Of a stretch of DNA of 64,000 nucleotides, positions 24,327 through 32,861 are shown piece after piece. Position 1 is the stretch's first letter. Every line of letters starts with the position of its first letter. Below the pieces are notes generated by a model. The model did not search any database. It was given only the letters and a program-made list of their open reading frames with translations, and was not told where the DNA came from. The translations under genes were made by a program, and so were the position numbers. The stretch spans positions 682,001 through 746,000 of the forward strand of contig NZ_CP060490.1 in assembly GCF_014334055.1 (NCBI RefSeq), written 5' to 3'. The stretch comes from Oscillibacter hominis. GTDB lineage: Bacteria > Bacillota > Clostridia > Oscillospirales > Oscillospiraceae.

Positions 24327-26234
24327 ATGGAAGAAAACAAACCCTATATCCCTGCGGACCGGGTGATGCCTGAGCTGACGGCGGTCTCCGTGGTGCTGGG
24401 TGTGGTGATGGCCGTCCTATTTGGGGGTGCCAACGCATATCTGGGGCTGCGGGTGGGAATGACGGTTTCCGCCTCTGTCCCCGCGGCGGTCATCTCCATG
24501 GGGGTGATCCGCAAGCTGATGCGCCGCAACTCCATTTTGGAAAACAACATGGTGCAGACCATCGGCTCTGCCGGAGAATCGGTGGCCTCCGGGGCCATCT
24601 TTACACTGCCGGCGCTGTTCATGTGGGCAGGAGAGGGCCTGGGTGACATACCGTCGCTCCTTGAGATCGGGCTGATCGCCCTGTGCGGCGGAATCCTGGG
24701 CGTGCTGCTGATGATTCCGCTGCGCAGCGCCCTGATCGTCAAAGAGCACGGGGTGCTGGCCTATCCGGAGGGGCAGGCCTGCGCCGAGGTGCTCATAGCC
24801 GGGGAAGAGGGCGGGACCAATGCCTCGGTGGTGTTCTCCGGTCTGGGGATTGCCGGGCTTTACAAGTTCATTGCCGACGGGCTGAAGGTCTTTCCCAGTG
24901 AGATCGCGTATGATATCCCCGGCTACAGAGGCTCAGGCATCGGTGTGGATGTTCTGCCGGCCCTGGCGGGCGTGGGCTATATCTGCGGGGCCAGGGTGTC
25001 CTCCTATCTCTTTGCCGGCGGCGTGCTGGGCTGGTTTGTGCTCATGCCCCTCATCGCGCTCTTCGGCGGGGATGCGGTGCTGTTCCCCGCCTCCGTGCCG
25101 GTCAATGAGCTGCTTCAGGAGGGGGCCTCGGCGCTCTGGGGCAGCTTTATCCGCTATATCGGCGCGGGCACCGTGGCGGCGGGCGGAATCATCAGCCTCA
25201 TCAAGTCCCTCCCTCTGATTGTGCGTACCTTCCGGGATGCCTTGGGAGGCTACGGAAAGAACGGGCGGGGGACGCTCCGCACGGAGCAGGACCTCTCCAT
25301 GGGCACTTTGCTGGCGGCGGTGGCCGTGGTGGCGGCCGCCCTGTGGCTGATTCCGGTGATCCCCCTCACGCTGCCCACCGCGCTGTTGGTCATCGTCTTT
25401 TCCTTTTTCTTCGCCACCGTGTCCTCCCGGATGGTGGGGCTGATCGGCTCCTCCAACAACCCGGTCTCCGGCATGGCCATCGCGACGCTGCTGATCTCCA
25501 CGCTGCTGCTGAAGGCGGCGGGCAAGACGGGGATTGAGGGAATGACCGCGGCCATCACCATCGGTTCCGTGATCTGCATTGTGGCCGCCATTGCCGGCGA
25601 CACCTCCCAGGACCTGAAGACCGGCTTCCTCTTAGGCGCAACGCCCCGGAAGCAGCAGATCGGAGAACTGATCGGCTGTACGGCGGCGGCCATCGCCATC
25701 GGCGCAATATTGTATCTTCTCTCCATCGCCTGGGGATACGACTCCACAGAACTGCCCGCCCCCCAGGCCACGCTGATGAAGCTGGTGGTGGAAGGCGTCA
25801 TGGGCGGGAACCTGCCCTGGACGCTGGTGCTTGTGGGTGTGATGATCGCCCTGGCGGCGGAGGTCCTGGGGATACCCGTGCTGCCCTTTGCCATCGGGCT
25901 GTATCTGCCCATCTACCTCTCCACCCCCATCATGGCCGGCGCGCTGGTCCGGCACTTTGTGGAAAAGCGCCGCTACCGTTCGGAAGAGGAGAAGGGCGGC
26001 GCGGTGCGTTCCGGCGTGCTCTATGCCTCCGGGCTCATTGCCGGAGAGGGGCTTGTGGGGATTGTGCTGGCCTTGTTTGCCGTGATCCCCTTCCGGGGAT
26101 ATGCGTCCCTCGGCGCGTTTATAGACCTCTCGAGCCGGGGCGCCGGCATCGGCAGCGCGGGCGGGCTGATCGCCTTTGGGCTTTTGCTTGCGAGCCTCTG
26201 GTGGGCCGCCTCACGGGGCCGGGACAGCAATTGA
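24327..26234 (+). CDS. OPT family oligopeptide transporter
   Basis: This 635-residue protein has about 14-16 hydrophobic segments and OPT marks: MAVLFGGANAYLGLRVGMTVSASVPAAVISMGV, NNMVQTIGSAGESVASGAIFTLPAL, GVLAYPEGQACAEVL and GSSNNPVSGMAIATLL. The family imports small peptides, glutathione-type thiols or metal-chelates by secondary transport. The following pepD gene suggests peptide use. ATG 24327 has GGAAAGGAAGAG upstream. It starts a run of four genes in the same direction. Confidence 0.93.
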   Translation: MEENKPYIPADRVMPELTAVSVVLGVVMAVLFGGANAYLGLRVGMTVSASVPAAVISMGVIRKLMRRNSILENNMVQTIGSAGESVASGAIFTLPALFMWAGEGLGDIPSLLEIGLIALCGGILGVLLMIPLRSALIVKEHGVLAYPEGQACAEVLIAGEEGGTNASVVFSGLGIAGLYKFIADGLKVFPSEIAYDIPGYRGSGIGVDVLPALAGVGYICGARVSSYLFAGGVLGWFVLMPLIALFGGDAVLFPASVPVNELLQEGASALWGSFIRYIGAGTVAAGGIISLIKSLPLIVRTFRDALGGYGKNGRGTLRTEQDLSMGTLLAAVAVVAAALWLIPVIPLTLPTALLVIVFSFFFATVSSRMVGLIGSSNNPVSGMAIATLLISTLLLKAAGKTGIEGMTAAITIGSVICIVAAIAGDTSQDLKTGFLLGATPRKQQIGELIGCTAAAIAIGAILYLLSIAWGYDSTELPAPQATLMKLVVEGVMGGNLPWTLVLVGVMIALAAEVLGIPVLPFAIGLYLPIYLSTPIMAGALVRHFVEKRRYRSEEEKGGAVRSGVLYASGLIAGEGLVGIVLALFAVIPFRGYASLGAFIDLSSRGAGIGSAGGLIAFGLLLASLWWAASRGRDSN

Positions 26235-26305
26235 AGCTTGCAAGAAAGGCGGGAGGGCTGTATACTTTTACTGTACGGCCTTCCCGGTCAACTGGAGGAG
26301 GAAAC

Positions 26306-26695
26306 GTGGCAAAGAAGGGAAACTTTTTGGATTGGGTGCCTGTGGCCAACCCGGCGTTCCAGTGGGAGGAGCGGGAGGATGGCACGGTGGTCATCCATGT
26401 GGCCCACAGAGGCGTTTTTGACCGCATTGCCCAGACTGTGGCCCATACCCCGCCGGTGAGCCACATCGCACTGGACGGCTATGGCAGCTACCTGTGGCGC
26501 CTGATGGACGGGACGGCTACGGTGGGCCAGCTGGCGGAGCAAATGCTGGAGCGGTTTGGGCCTGAAGTGGAGCCGCTGTACAACAGGCTGGTCAGCTACC
26601 TGAACACCCTTTGGAACGGACGGCTGATCCGGTTTGTGGACGCTTCCCTGCCGCTGGGAACGGCAAGTCGCGGCACCCGCAGGGCGCGGGGGTGA
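26306..26695 (+). CDS. PqqD family protein
   Basis: This 129-residue protein begins at GTG 26306, seven bases after GGAGG. The central part (about 40-105) has the PqqD winged-helix pattern: DGYGSYLWRLMDGTATVGQLAEQMLERFG followed by PLYNRLVSYLNTLWNGRLIRF. PqqD-like domains (RREs) bind leader peptides in RiPP pathways, but many free-standing members have unknown roles. No precursor peptide or radical-SAM gene is visible nearby. Its position between a peptide transporter and a peptidase suggests a part in peptide recognition; that is inference. Confidence 0.75.
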   Translation: MAKKGNFLDWVPVANPAFQWEEREDGTVVIHVAHRGVFDRIAQTVAHTPPVSHIALDGYGSYLWRLMDGTATVGQLAEQMLERFGPEVEPLYNRLVSYLNTLWNGRLIRFVDASLPLGTASRGTRRARG

Positions 26696-26732
26696 TCTTA
26701 GGCGGCCAACGCCGCAAGGAGGAAATAGAGCG

Positions 26733-28175
26733 ATGCGTGTATTGGAACAGCTGGAACCCAGTCGGGTATTCTACTATTTTGAGGAGCTGTGCAAAATCCC
26801 TCACGGCTCCCGGAATACCAAGGCCATCAGCGACTACTGCGTGGAGTTTGCCAGGGCCCGGGGCCTGGAATGCCACCAGGACGCGGCAAACAACGTCATC
26901 ATCGTCAAGGGGGCCACTCCCGGATATGAATCGGCGGAGCCGGTGATTTTGCAGGGCCATTTGGACATGGTCTGTGAAAAAGCGCCGGAGTGCACCCTTG
27001 ATATGGAGAAAGAGGGGTTGGAGCTGGCGGTGGACGGCGACCAGGTCTACGCAAAGGGAACCACCTTGGGCGGAGACGACGGCATTGCCGTGGCCATGGC
27101 CCTTGCCGTGCTGGAATCCGACGGGATCTGCCATCCCCGTCTGGAGGCGGTGTTCACCGTGGATGAGGAGATCGGCATGCTGGGCGCGGCGGCGCTGGAT
27201 GTGTCGCCGCTGAAGGGCCGCAAGCTCATCAACATTGACTCCGAGGTGGAGGGCATCTTCACCGTCAGCTGTGCCGGCGGCGTGGTGGCCCGGTGTGACC
27301 TGCCGGTCCAGTGGGAAAAGGCCGGCGGAACCGTGTATACCGTGACGGTGGGCGGCTTGAAGGGGGGCCACTCCGGTGTGGAGATCGACAAGGGCCGGGG
27401 CATGGGCAACGAGCTGCTGGGCCGGATTCTCTGTGCCCTGAGCCGCCGGACGGAGTTCCGGCTGGTGTCCGTCAGCGGCGGCACAAAGGACAACGCCATT
27501 GTCCGGGAGTCCTCCGCCCGATTTTTGTGCGAAGACGCCCGGACGGTGAAGGAAACGGTAGAGGAGCTGAACAGTGCCTTCCGGCAGGAGCTGGCGTCCT
27601 CCGACCCGGAGGTGAGCGTCACCCTGGCCGCTTGCGAAGGATGGGACGGGAAGGCCATGACCAGGGCCTCCACCCAGGGGATTGTCCTCTTCCTGGGCCT
27701 CTCTCCCAGCGGCATCCAGGCCATGAGCCAGGATATCCCGGGCTTGGTGCAGAGCTCGCTGAACCTGGGGATTCTCACCACGGAGGAAGACCAAGTGGTG
27801 GCCGCCTACTGTGTCCGCAGCTCCGTGGCCAGCCAGAAGGAGATGATGCTGGACCGGCTGGCCCTCCTGTCAGGCCAGATCGGCGGGACGCTGCACTTGA
27901 GCGGCGACTATCCGGCCTGGGAGTACCGCAAGGATTCGCCCCTGCGCCAGGTGATGGAGGGCGTTTTCAAGGAGCAGTATGGCCGCGCCCCCAAGGTGGA
28001 GGCCATCCACGCGGGACTGGAGTGCGGCCTTCTCTCCGGGAAGATGCCGGGATTGGACTGCGTGTCCATTGGCCCCGATCTCACCAAAATCCACACCGCC
28101 CAGGAGCGGATGAGCATCTCCTCCGTCCAGCGGGTCTGGACGTTCCTGCTGGAGGTGCTGAAGCGCTGCCGTTAA
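26733..28175 (+). CDS. pepD: Aminoacyl-histidine dipeptidase (PepD, M20C)
   Basis: This 480-residue Zn metallopeptidase has the M20 motifs LQGHLDMV (metal His and catalytic Asp), TTLGGDDGIAVAMAL (bridging Asp), FTVDEEIGMLGA (catalytic Glu pair), INIDSEVEG (metal Asp) and a late AIHAGLECGLL. It hydrolyses Xaa-His and related dipeptides in the cytoplasm. ATG 26733 has AAGGAGG nine bases upstream. It is downstream of the OPT transporter and PqqD-like gene and likely degrades the imported peptides. Confidence 0.95.
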   Translation: MRVLEQLEPSRVFYYFEELCKIPHGSRNTKAISDYCVEFARARGLECHQDAANNVIIVKGATPGYESAEPVILQGHLDMVCEKAPECTLDMEKEGLELAVDGDQVYAKGTTLGGDDGIAVAMALAVLESDGICHPRLEAVFTVDEEIGMLGAAALDVSPLKGRKLINIDSEVEGIFTVSCAGGVVARCDLPVQWEKAGGTVYTVTVGGLKGGHSGVEIDKGRGMGNELLGRILCALSRRTEFRLVSVSGGTKDNAIVRESSARFLCEDARTVKETVEELNSAFRQELASSDPEVSVTLAACEGWDGKAMTRASTQGIVLFLGLSPSGIQAMSQDIPGLVQSSLNLGILTTEEDQVVAAYCVRSSVASQKEMMLDRLALLSGQIGGTLHLSGDYPAWEYRKDSPLRQVMEGVFKEQYGRAPKVEAIHAGLECGLLSGKMPGLDCVSIGPDLTKIHTAQERMSISSVQRVWTFLLEVLKRCR

Positions 28176-28276
28176 CGGCGGAACGCCTCCGCGTTCTGAT
28201 GGGAAGAAGCGCGCTTTTCCGCTTGCCGCATGGAGTGAGGCCTGAACTCAATGGCGAAACCCACGGGAGGAATATC

Positions 28277-28507
28277 ATGGATCAGGAACAGCTGCTTTTC
28301 AAGCTCCGGGGTGACCTGGACGCCGTTGTGATGCAGATTGGAGAGGCGGATTACGGCTGCGAGGAGCGGCCGGAGGAAGAGGAGCGCCGGGTGTTCCTCC
28401 GGATTCTCACCCGCCGGGGCCAGGTGTGCCGAGAGGTCCCGGAGCCTCTTTTGGAGCGCCTGGGCCTGGAGGAGGGGACGGCCTTCCGCCTGAAGGACTT
28501 AAGTTGA
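28277..28507 (+). CDS. Small acidic protein of unknown function
   Basis: This 76-residue protein has a good ribosome site (GGGAGG, six bases before ATG 28277) and is followed at once by a terminator. It is rich in Glu and Arg; the second half (RRGQVCREVPEPLLERLGLEEGTAFRLKDL) resembles an AbrB-like or small beta-barrel segment but I cannot place it. It lies 101 bases after pepD and is probably the last gene of the OPT run. Confidence 0.6.
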   Translation: MDQEQLLFKLRGDLDAVVMQIGEADYGCEERPEEEERRVFLRILTRRGQVCREVPEPLLERLGLEEGTAFRLKDLS

Positions 28508-28524
28508 CCAGTTATACAAAAAAG

Positions 28525-28554
28525 CGCCTCTTCCAAATAGGAAGAGGCGTTTTT
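28525..28554. terminator. Bidirectional terminator
   Basis: CGCCTCTTCC (28525-28534) pairs with GGAAGAGGCG (28540-28549), with A-runs before and T-runs after. It serves the small acidic protein gene (+) and the convergent rhomboid-like gene (-), whose stop is two bases away. Confidence 0.8.
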
Positions 28555-28556
28555 CA

Positions 28557-29438
28557 TCAGGGCTGGTCGTCGGTGAAATGCACGTGGTTGAAGATGTGGT
28601 CCTGACAGTAGCAGTGGTAGCCGGTGCAGCGGGAGCAGTAGCGGAACTGGAGCTCTGGATGATCCGCGTCGGTGCGGCCGCAGACGGCGCACTTGTGGCG
28701 GTAAGGATGTCTTGCGGCTTCCTCCTTATGCATCGTCTTGCGGAAGCTGCTGCTTTGCCGGCTGTGCTGGTAGCGCTTGCGCTCGGCAAAGTGGAAAAAG
28801 TCCGGCGCGAAAAAGACAAAGAAGTTAAAGAGCGCAATGAGGGGGAAGAGGATACCGCTGAGGTTGAACCAGATGAGGGAGCGCAGGATGTCCACCGCGA
28901 AGAGTGCCGCGTTGGCCCATGCCAGCCACTTGACCTTCAGTGGGATGATGAAAAACAGCAGCACCTGCATGTCGGGATAGAGCATGGCAAAGGCGAAGAA
29001 CATGGACATGTTCACATAGTAGGTGCCGGACAGCATCAGATGCCAGTTGCCGCTGATCAGCGAGGCGATCACTGTGGCCAGCAGCGTCAGCACCGCGCCG
29101 CTGAGATAGTAGAGAGTAAATTTGGCCGTGCCCCATTCCCGCTCCAGCACACTGCCCACGAAATAGTAAAAATAGAGCGAGATGGCCAGGGAGAAAAGGT
29201 CAAAGGTGTTGGGGACGAAAAGGAACGTCACCAGCCGCCAGATCTCACCGTGGAGCAGGTGGTAGAGGTCAAAGCTCAAAAAGGCGACGGCACCGTAATT
29301 GCTCAGCCGGGCCAGCAGATAGATGATGGCGTTGCCGATGACAATGGTCATCATCAGGTTGGGGATACCGAATCGCGGATGGGAGGCGCAGAACCGGTCC
29401 ACCGCATCATACAGTTTTCTCAAAATCACAACCTCCAT
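28557..29438 (-). CDS. Rhomboid-like membrane protein with C-terminal zinc-ribbon-like region
   Basis: This 293-residue protein has about six membrane helices between residues 25 and 205 in rhomboid order: FDLYHLLHGEIWRLVTFLFVPNT, then GSVLEREWGTAKFTLYYLSGAVLTLL. The segment that should hold the catalytic G-x-S-G reads SGTYYVNMSMFFAFAMLYPDM, so the serine protease motif is missing; it resembles derlin-type inactive rhomboids. The tail has CAVCGRTDADHPELQFRYCSRCTGYHCYCQDHIFNH, a Cys/His-rich cluster likely to bind zinc on the cytoplasmic side. A quality-control or scaffolding role is possible but unproven. Confidence 0.7.
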   Translation of the reverse strand: MEVVILRKLYDAVDRFCASHPRFGIPNLMMTIVIGNAIIYLLARLSNYGAVAFLSFDLYHLLHGEIWRLVTFLFVPNTFDLFSLAISLYFYYFVGSVLEREWGTAKFTLYYLSGAVLTLLATVIASLISGNWHLMLSGTYYVNMSMFFAFAMLYPDMQVLLFFIIPLKVKWLAWANAALFAVDILRSLIWFNLSGILFPLIALFNFFVFFAPDFFHFAERKRYQHSRQSSSFRKTMHKEEAARHPYRHKCAVCGRTDADHPELQFRYCSRCTGYHCYCQDHIFNHVHFTDDQP

Positions 29439-29561
29439 TGCGACAAATCATAACGCAATATACCATACCATAGAGTGTGCAAAAAGTCATGTCTATTTTT
29501 TGAATTTCCTGCAAAGGCATCAAAAAAAGTGCAAATCCTCATAAAATCCAGTAAGTGTATA

Positions 29562-29590
29562 TTGACAATTCGCCAAAAACTGCGTAGTAT
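29562..29590 (+). promoter_or_regulatory. Promoter of riboswitch-metK
   Basis: TTGACA (29562-29567) and TAGTAT (29585-29590) with 17 bases between, about 15-20 bases before the riboswitch. Confidence 0.7.
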
Positions 29591-29606
29591 AGTAAACACA
29601 ATTAAA

Positions 29607-29753
29607 TCCCTTATCAAGAGTGGCGGAGGGAACGGCCCTGTGAAACCACGGCAACCTGCACTGCAAGGTGCCAAATCCGACGGTCTATCGAAAGATGAGG
29701 AGCGGTAAAAGCTTACTGACACGATCCGTCGAGTGCGGAGCGTGCTTTTTTTT
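29607..29753 (+). ncRNA. SAM-I riboswitch (S-box leader) with terminator
   Basis: The leader has the S-box signatures TTATCAAGAGTGGCGGAGGG, CTGTGAAACCACGGCAACC, AAGGTGCCAAATCC and GATGAGGAGC. An intrinsic terminator follows at 29720-29753: CACG(A)TCCG pairs with CGGA(G)CGTG, then eight T. When S-adenosylmethionine is bound, the aptamer should favour the terminator and reduce metK expression. It precedes metK by about 40 bases. Confidence 0.95.
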
Positions 29754-29791
29754 GGCTTGCGCTCCAAAGGGAACATGAAAGGAGCAACAAT

Positions 29792-30976
29792 ATGGCAAAG
29801 CATTTCTTCACCTCTGAATCTGTGACGGAAGGGCATCCCGACAAAATCTGCGACCAGATTTCCGACGCGGTGCTGGACGCGATCATCGAGAAGGACCCCG
29901 AGGCCCGGGTGGCCTGCGAGACCACGGCCTGCACCGGATTGATCCACGTCATGGGCGAAATCAGCACCAGCTGCTACGTGGACATCCCCAAGATTGCCCG
30001 CGAGGTGGTGCGGGAGATCGGCTACGACCGGGGCAAGTTCGGCTTTGACTGCGAGACCTGCGCCGTCCTCACCTCCATTGACGAACAGTCCGGCGACATC
30101 GCCATGGGCGTGAACCAGTCCCTGGAGAGCAAGGAGGGCAAGGACAGCCTGACCAACGGCGCCGGGGACCAGGGCATGATGTTCGGCTACGCCTGTGACG
30201 AGACCCCTGAGCTGATGCCACTGGCCATTTCGCTGAGCCACAAGCTGGCCCTGCGGCTGACGGAAATCCGCAAGAGCGGCGCGGTGGACTACCTGCGGCC
30301 CGACGGAAAGACCCAGGTCACCGTGGAATACGAGGGGGACAAGCCCGTCCGCGTGGACACGGTGGTGGTCTCCACCCAGCATGGCCCCGAGGTCTCCCTG
30401 GAGCAGATCCGCAAGGATATGATCGAGCTTGTGATCCGGCACACCATCCCCGCGGAGCTGCTGGATGAGAATACGAAATTTTATGTCAACCCCACGGGCC
30501 GGTTTGTAAAGGGCGGCCCGGCGGCGGACGCCGGCCTCACCGGCCGAAAGATCATTGTGGATACATACGGCGGCAGCGCGCCCCACGGCGGCGGCTGCTT
30601 CTCCGGCAAGGACCCCACCAAGGTGGACCGCAGCGCTGCCTATGCGGCCCGGTATGTGGCTAAGAACGTGGTGGCCGCGGGGCTGGCCAGAAAGTGCCAG
30701 GTGGAGCTGGCCTATGCCATCGGCGTGGCCCAGCCGGTCTCCGTACTGGTGGAGACCTTTGGCACCGGCACGGTGTCCGATGACGTGCTGGAGGCCGCGG
30801 TGCGCAAGGTCTTCGATCTGCGTCCGGCCGCCATCATCCGGGATTTGGACCTGCGCAAGCCCATCTACCGGAAGCTGGCCGCTTACGGCCACATGGGCCG
30901 CACCGATCTGAAGGTCCGCTGGGAGGATACCGACCGGACCGAGGCGCTGAAGGCCGCCGTTGCACAGGGCAACTGA
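29792..30976 (+). CDS. metK: S-adenosylmethionine synthase
   Basis: This 394-residue enzyme makes SAM from methionine and ATP. Signatures are [28 protein letters not shown] (ATP-binding His), [12 protein letters not shown], the P-loop-like [33 protein letters not shown], and the flexible-loop region. It is controlled by the SAM-I riboswitch immediately upstream, i.e. by its own product. With mtnN and luxS 12 kb away it covers most of the activated methyl cycle. GAAAGGAG lies eight bases before the ATG. Confidence 0.98.
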   Translation: MAKHFFTSESVTEGHPDKICDQISDAVLDAIIEKDPEARVACETTACTGLIHVMGEISTSCYVDIPKIAREVVREIGYDRGKFGFDCETCAVLTSIDEQSGDIAMGVNQSLESKEGKDSLTNGAGDQGMMFGYACDETPELMPLAISLSHKLALRLTEIRKSGAVDYLRPDGKTQVTVEYEGDKPVRVDTVVVSTQHGPEVSLEQIRKDMIELVIRHTIPAELLDENTKFYVNPTGRFVKGGPAADAGLTGRKIIVDTYGGSAPHGGGCFSGKDPTKVDRSAAYAARYVAKNVVAAGLARKCQVELAYAIGVAQPVSVLVETFGTGTVSDDVLEAAVRKVFDLRPAAIIRDLDLRKPIYRKLAAYGHMGRTDLKVRWEDTDRTEALKAAVAQGN

Positions 30977-30983
30977 TCCCTTG

Positions 30984-31016
30984 TCAGGGCATTCCGGAGC
31001 TTCCGGAATGCCCTGA
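30984..31016 (+). terminator. Hairpin after metK
   Basis: A perfect 15-bp stem (30984-30998 with 31002-31016) and a 3-base loop start eight bases after the metK stop; the following bases TGATTT are only weakly T-rich. Confidence 0.65.
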
Positions 31017-31131
31017 TGATTTCATCCCGGCGTTTGGAACAGGCTGCCTTTGCCATGCGGCCTCCTGAGCCTGCCCCCCAAGCGCATATGACGGGGAAAG
31101 CGGGCAGGATGATTTTGTAAAAAAATAAAGC

Positions 31132-31159
31132 TTGCTTTTTCCGGAAAAGGGTGTATAAT
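31132..31159 (+). promoter_or_regulatory. Promoter of the cold shock gene
   Basis: TTGCTT (31132-31137) and a perfect TATAAT (31154-31159) with 16 bases between. It would give a leader of about 120 bases. Confidence 0.6.
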
Positions 31160-31190
31160 AAACTTGTGTTCTAAATGTAGTGATTGATTG

Positions 31191-31240
31191 CCACTGGATG
31201 TAAGTCAATTTTCATTTTGACTTATGCCCAGTGGTTTTTT
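31191..31240 (+). terminator. Terminator-like hairpin inside the cold shock leader
   Basis: CCACTGG..TAAGTCAA (31191-31208) pairs with TTGACTTA..CCAGTGG (31217-31234), followed by six T. It lies between the promoter and the ribosome site, so it should attenuate or regulate expression of the csp gene. The remaining intergenic sequence 31017-31131 shows nothing else. Confidence 0.65.
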
Positions 31241-31284
31241 GTTTGCCAGATTTTGAATCACAATTTTTCAGGAGGTACATGTTG

Positions 31285-31500
31285 ATGAATAACGGTACTG
31301 TTAAATGGTTTAACGAGGAAAAGGGATTTGGATTTATCTCCAACGACGACGGCAGCGGCGATGTGTTCGTGCATTTCTCCGCCATCCAGGGCCAGGGCTT
31401 CCGCACGCTGCAGGAGGGCCAGAAGGTCACTTTTGAGACGGAGACCGACCCCAAGGACAGCAAGAAGCTCCGGGCCGTCAACGTCCGGGCCGCTGCCTAA
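31285..31500 (+). CDS. Cold shock protein (CspA family)
   Basis: This 71-residue single OB-fold protein has both RNA-binding motifs, KGFGFI and VFVHF, in [34 protein letters not shown]. It binds single-stranded RNA and acts as an RNA chaperone. ATG 31285 is nine bases after GGAGG; ATG 31279 is too close to that site. The long leader with an internal hairpin suggests post-transcriptional control, as is known for other csp genes. A hairpin at 31538-31568 follows. Confidence 0.95.
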   Translation: MNNGTVKWFNEEKGFGFISNDDGSGDVFVHFSAIQGQGFRTLQEGQKVTFETETDPKDSKKLRAVNVRAAA

Positions 31501-31537
31501 GGGTAAAATCGAATCAAAGCCTGCAAGCAGGCGAACG

Positions 31538-31568
31538 GGAGCCGCGAAACAATTTGTTTCGCGGCTCC
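31538..31568 (+). terminator. Hairpin after the cold shock gene
   Basis: GGAGCCGCGAAAC (31538-31550) pairs with GTTTCGCGGCTCC (31556-31568); the following bases are not T-rich. The stretch up to 31796 contains no convincing gene: the open frame reading into the next gene has no family similarity there. Confidence 0.6.
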
Positions 31569-31796
31569 TGCTGCGTTCAGAATCGATTTGCACTGGAAAC
31601 AGAAAAAGACGGCTGTTCAGCTGCCGTGTTGGAGAGCCCTCATCCAAAAGCTGTGGCGCGGGCGGAAAAAGCATGGTACAATAAGCGCAAAAGTGGGGAA
31701 CCAACTGGGTGCGCGGGTGGTTGGAGCGATTGGCCGGGCCGCGGCAATCCATTGGGTGCGCTGAAATGGAAGCGGACGCGTGGAAAGGGGAACTGG

Positions 31797-32861
31797 ATGG
31801 AGACATTTGACATCGTTGTGGTGGGCGGCGGGCCGGCAGGGGCCACCTTTGCCCGGATTGCCTCCGGCGGAGGGCGCAGCGTTCTGCTGTTGGATGGAAA
31901 CCTTCGGGGAAAGCCCTGCGGCGGCCTGCTGGCGCCTGACGCCCAGAAGGCCCTGGCCCGGTTTGACCTGACGCTGCCCAAAGACATTTTGGTGGACCCC
32001 CAGATTTTTGCCGTGCGCACCATTGATTTGAAAACTGCGAGGCAGCGGTACTACCAGCGCATGTATATCAACTTAAACCGGGACAAATTCGACCGCTGGC
32101 TGCTCTCTCTGGCAGATTCGGCGGTTCAGGTGCGGAGGGGGAGGTGTACGGCTCTGGACCGGACCGGAGGCGGAGTGGCCGTCACCTACCGGACCGATGC
32201 GGGGGAGCGCCGGACCGTTCTGGGCAAGGTGGTGGTGGGCGCCGACGGAGCAAACTCCATCGTGCGCCGCAGTTTTTTCCCCCCGCTGCACACCCGGAGC
32301 TATGTGGCCATCCAACAGTGGTTTCCCCTCCAAGAGGAGAGATGCAAGGCCTTTTACTCCTGCATCTTCGACCCGGATACCTCGGACTGCTGCTCCTGGT
32401 CCATCCATAAAGACGACTATATGATCTTTGGCGGGGCCTTTGCGCCGCACGGCTGCCGGGAGAGCTTTGAACGCCAAAAGGAGAAATTGGCACCTTTTGG
32501 CTTCCGCCTGAGCCAGCCGGTGAAGACTGAGGCCTGCATGGTGCTGCGGCCCACAGGGCTTCGCAGCTTTTGCTGCGGAGGCAGCGGCGTGTACCTGATC
32601 GGTGAGGCGGCGGGACTCATCAGCCCCAGTTCCCTGGAGGGGATCAGCTCCGCCATTGTCAGCGCTGTGGCGCTGCGCCAGTCGCTGGAGACGTCGGATC
32701 CGGGCCGGGAGTACCTGCGCCGCACCCGCCGTCTGCGCTGGAAGCTGACGCTGAAGAACCTGAAGTGCCCCTTTATGTACCAGCCTCTGCTGCGGAACCT
32801 GGTGCTGGCCTCGGGCCTCTCCTCCATCCGTCTTTACGACGGGGAGCGGGACAGCCTATGA
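31797..32861 (+). CDS. NAD(P)/FAD-dependent oxidoreductase (geranylgeranyl reductase-like)
   Basis: This 354-residue flavoprotein begins METFDIVVVGGGPAGATFARIASGGGRSVLLLD, the Rossmann G-x-G-x-x-G of FAD binding. It has the GD-type second FAD motif in GVYLIGEAAGLISPSSLEGISSAI and the family's NRDKFDRWLLSLA segment, plus KPCGGLLAP near residue 40, which resembles the catalytic-side region of geranylgeranyl reductases. Likely substrates are isoprenoid double bonds or another lipid or quinone; this is family inference. AAAGGGG lies before ATG 31797. It overlaps the transporter gene by four bases (ATGA). Confidence 0.82.
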   Translation: METFDIVVVGGGPAGATFARIASGGGRSVLLLDGNLRGKPCGGLLAPDAQKALARFDLTLPKDILVDPQIFAVRTIDLKTARQRYYQRMYINLNRDKFDRWLLSLADSAVQVRRGRCTALDRTGGGVAVTYRTDAGERRTVLGKVVVGADGANSIVRRSFFPPLHTRSYVAIQQWFPLQEERCKAFYSCIFDPDTSDCCSWSIHKDDYMIFGGAFAPHGCRESFERQKEKLAPFGFRLSQPVKTEACMVLRPTGLRSFCCGGSGVYLIGEAAGLISPSSLEGISSAIVSAVALRQSLETSDPGREYLRRTRRLRWKLTLKNLKCPFMYQPLLRNLVLASGLSSIRLYDGERDSL

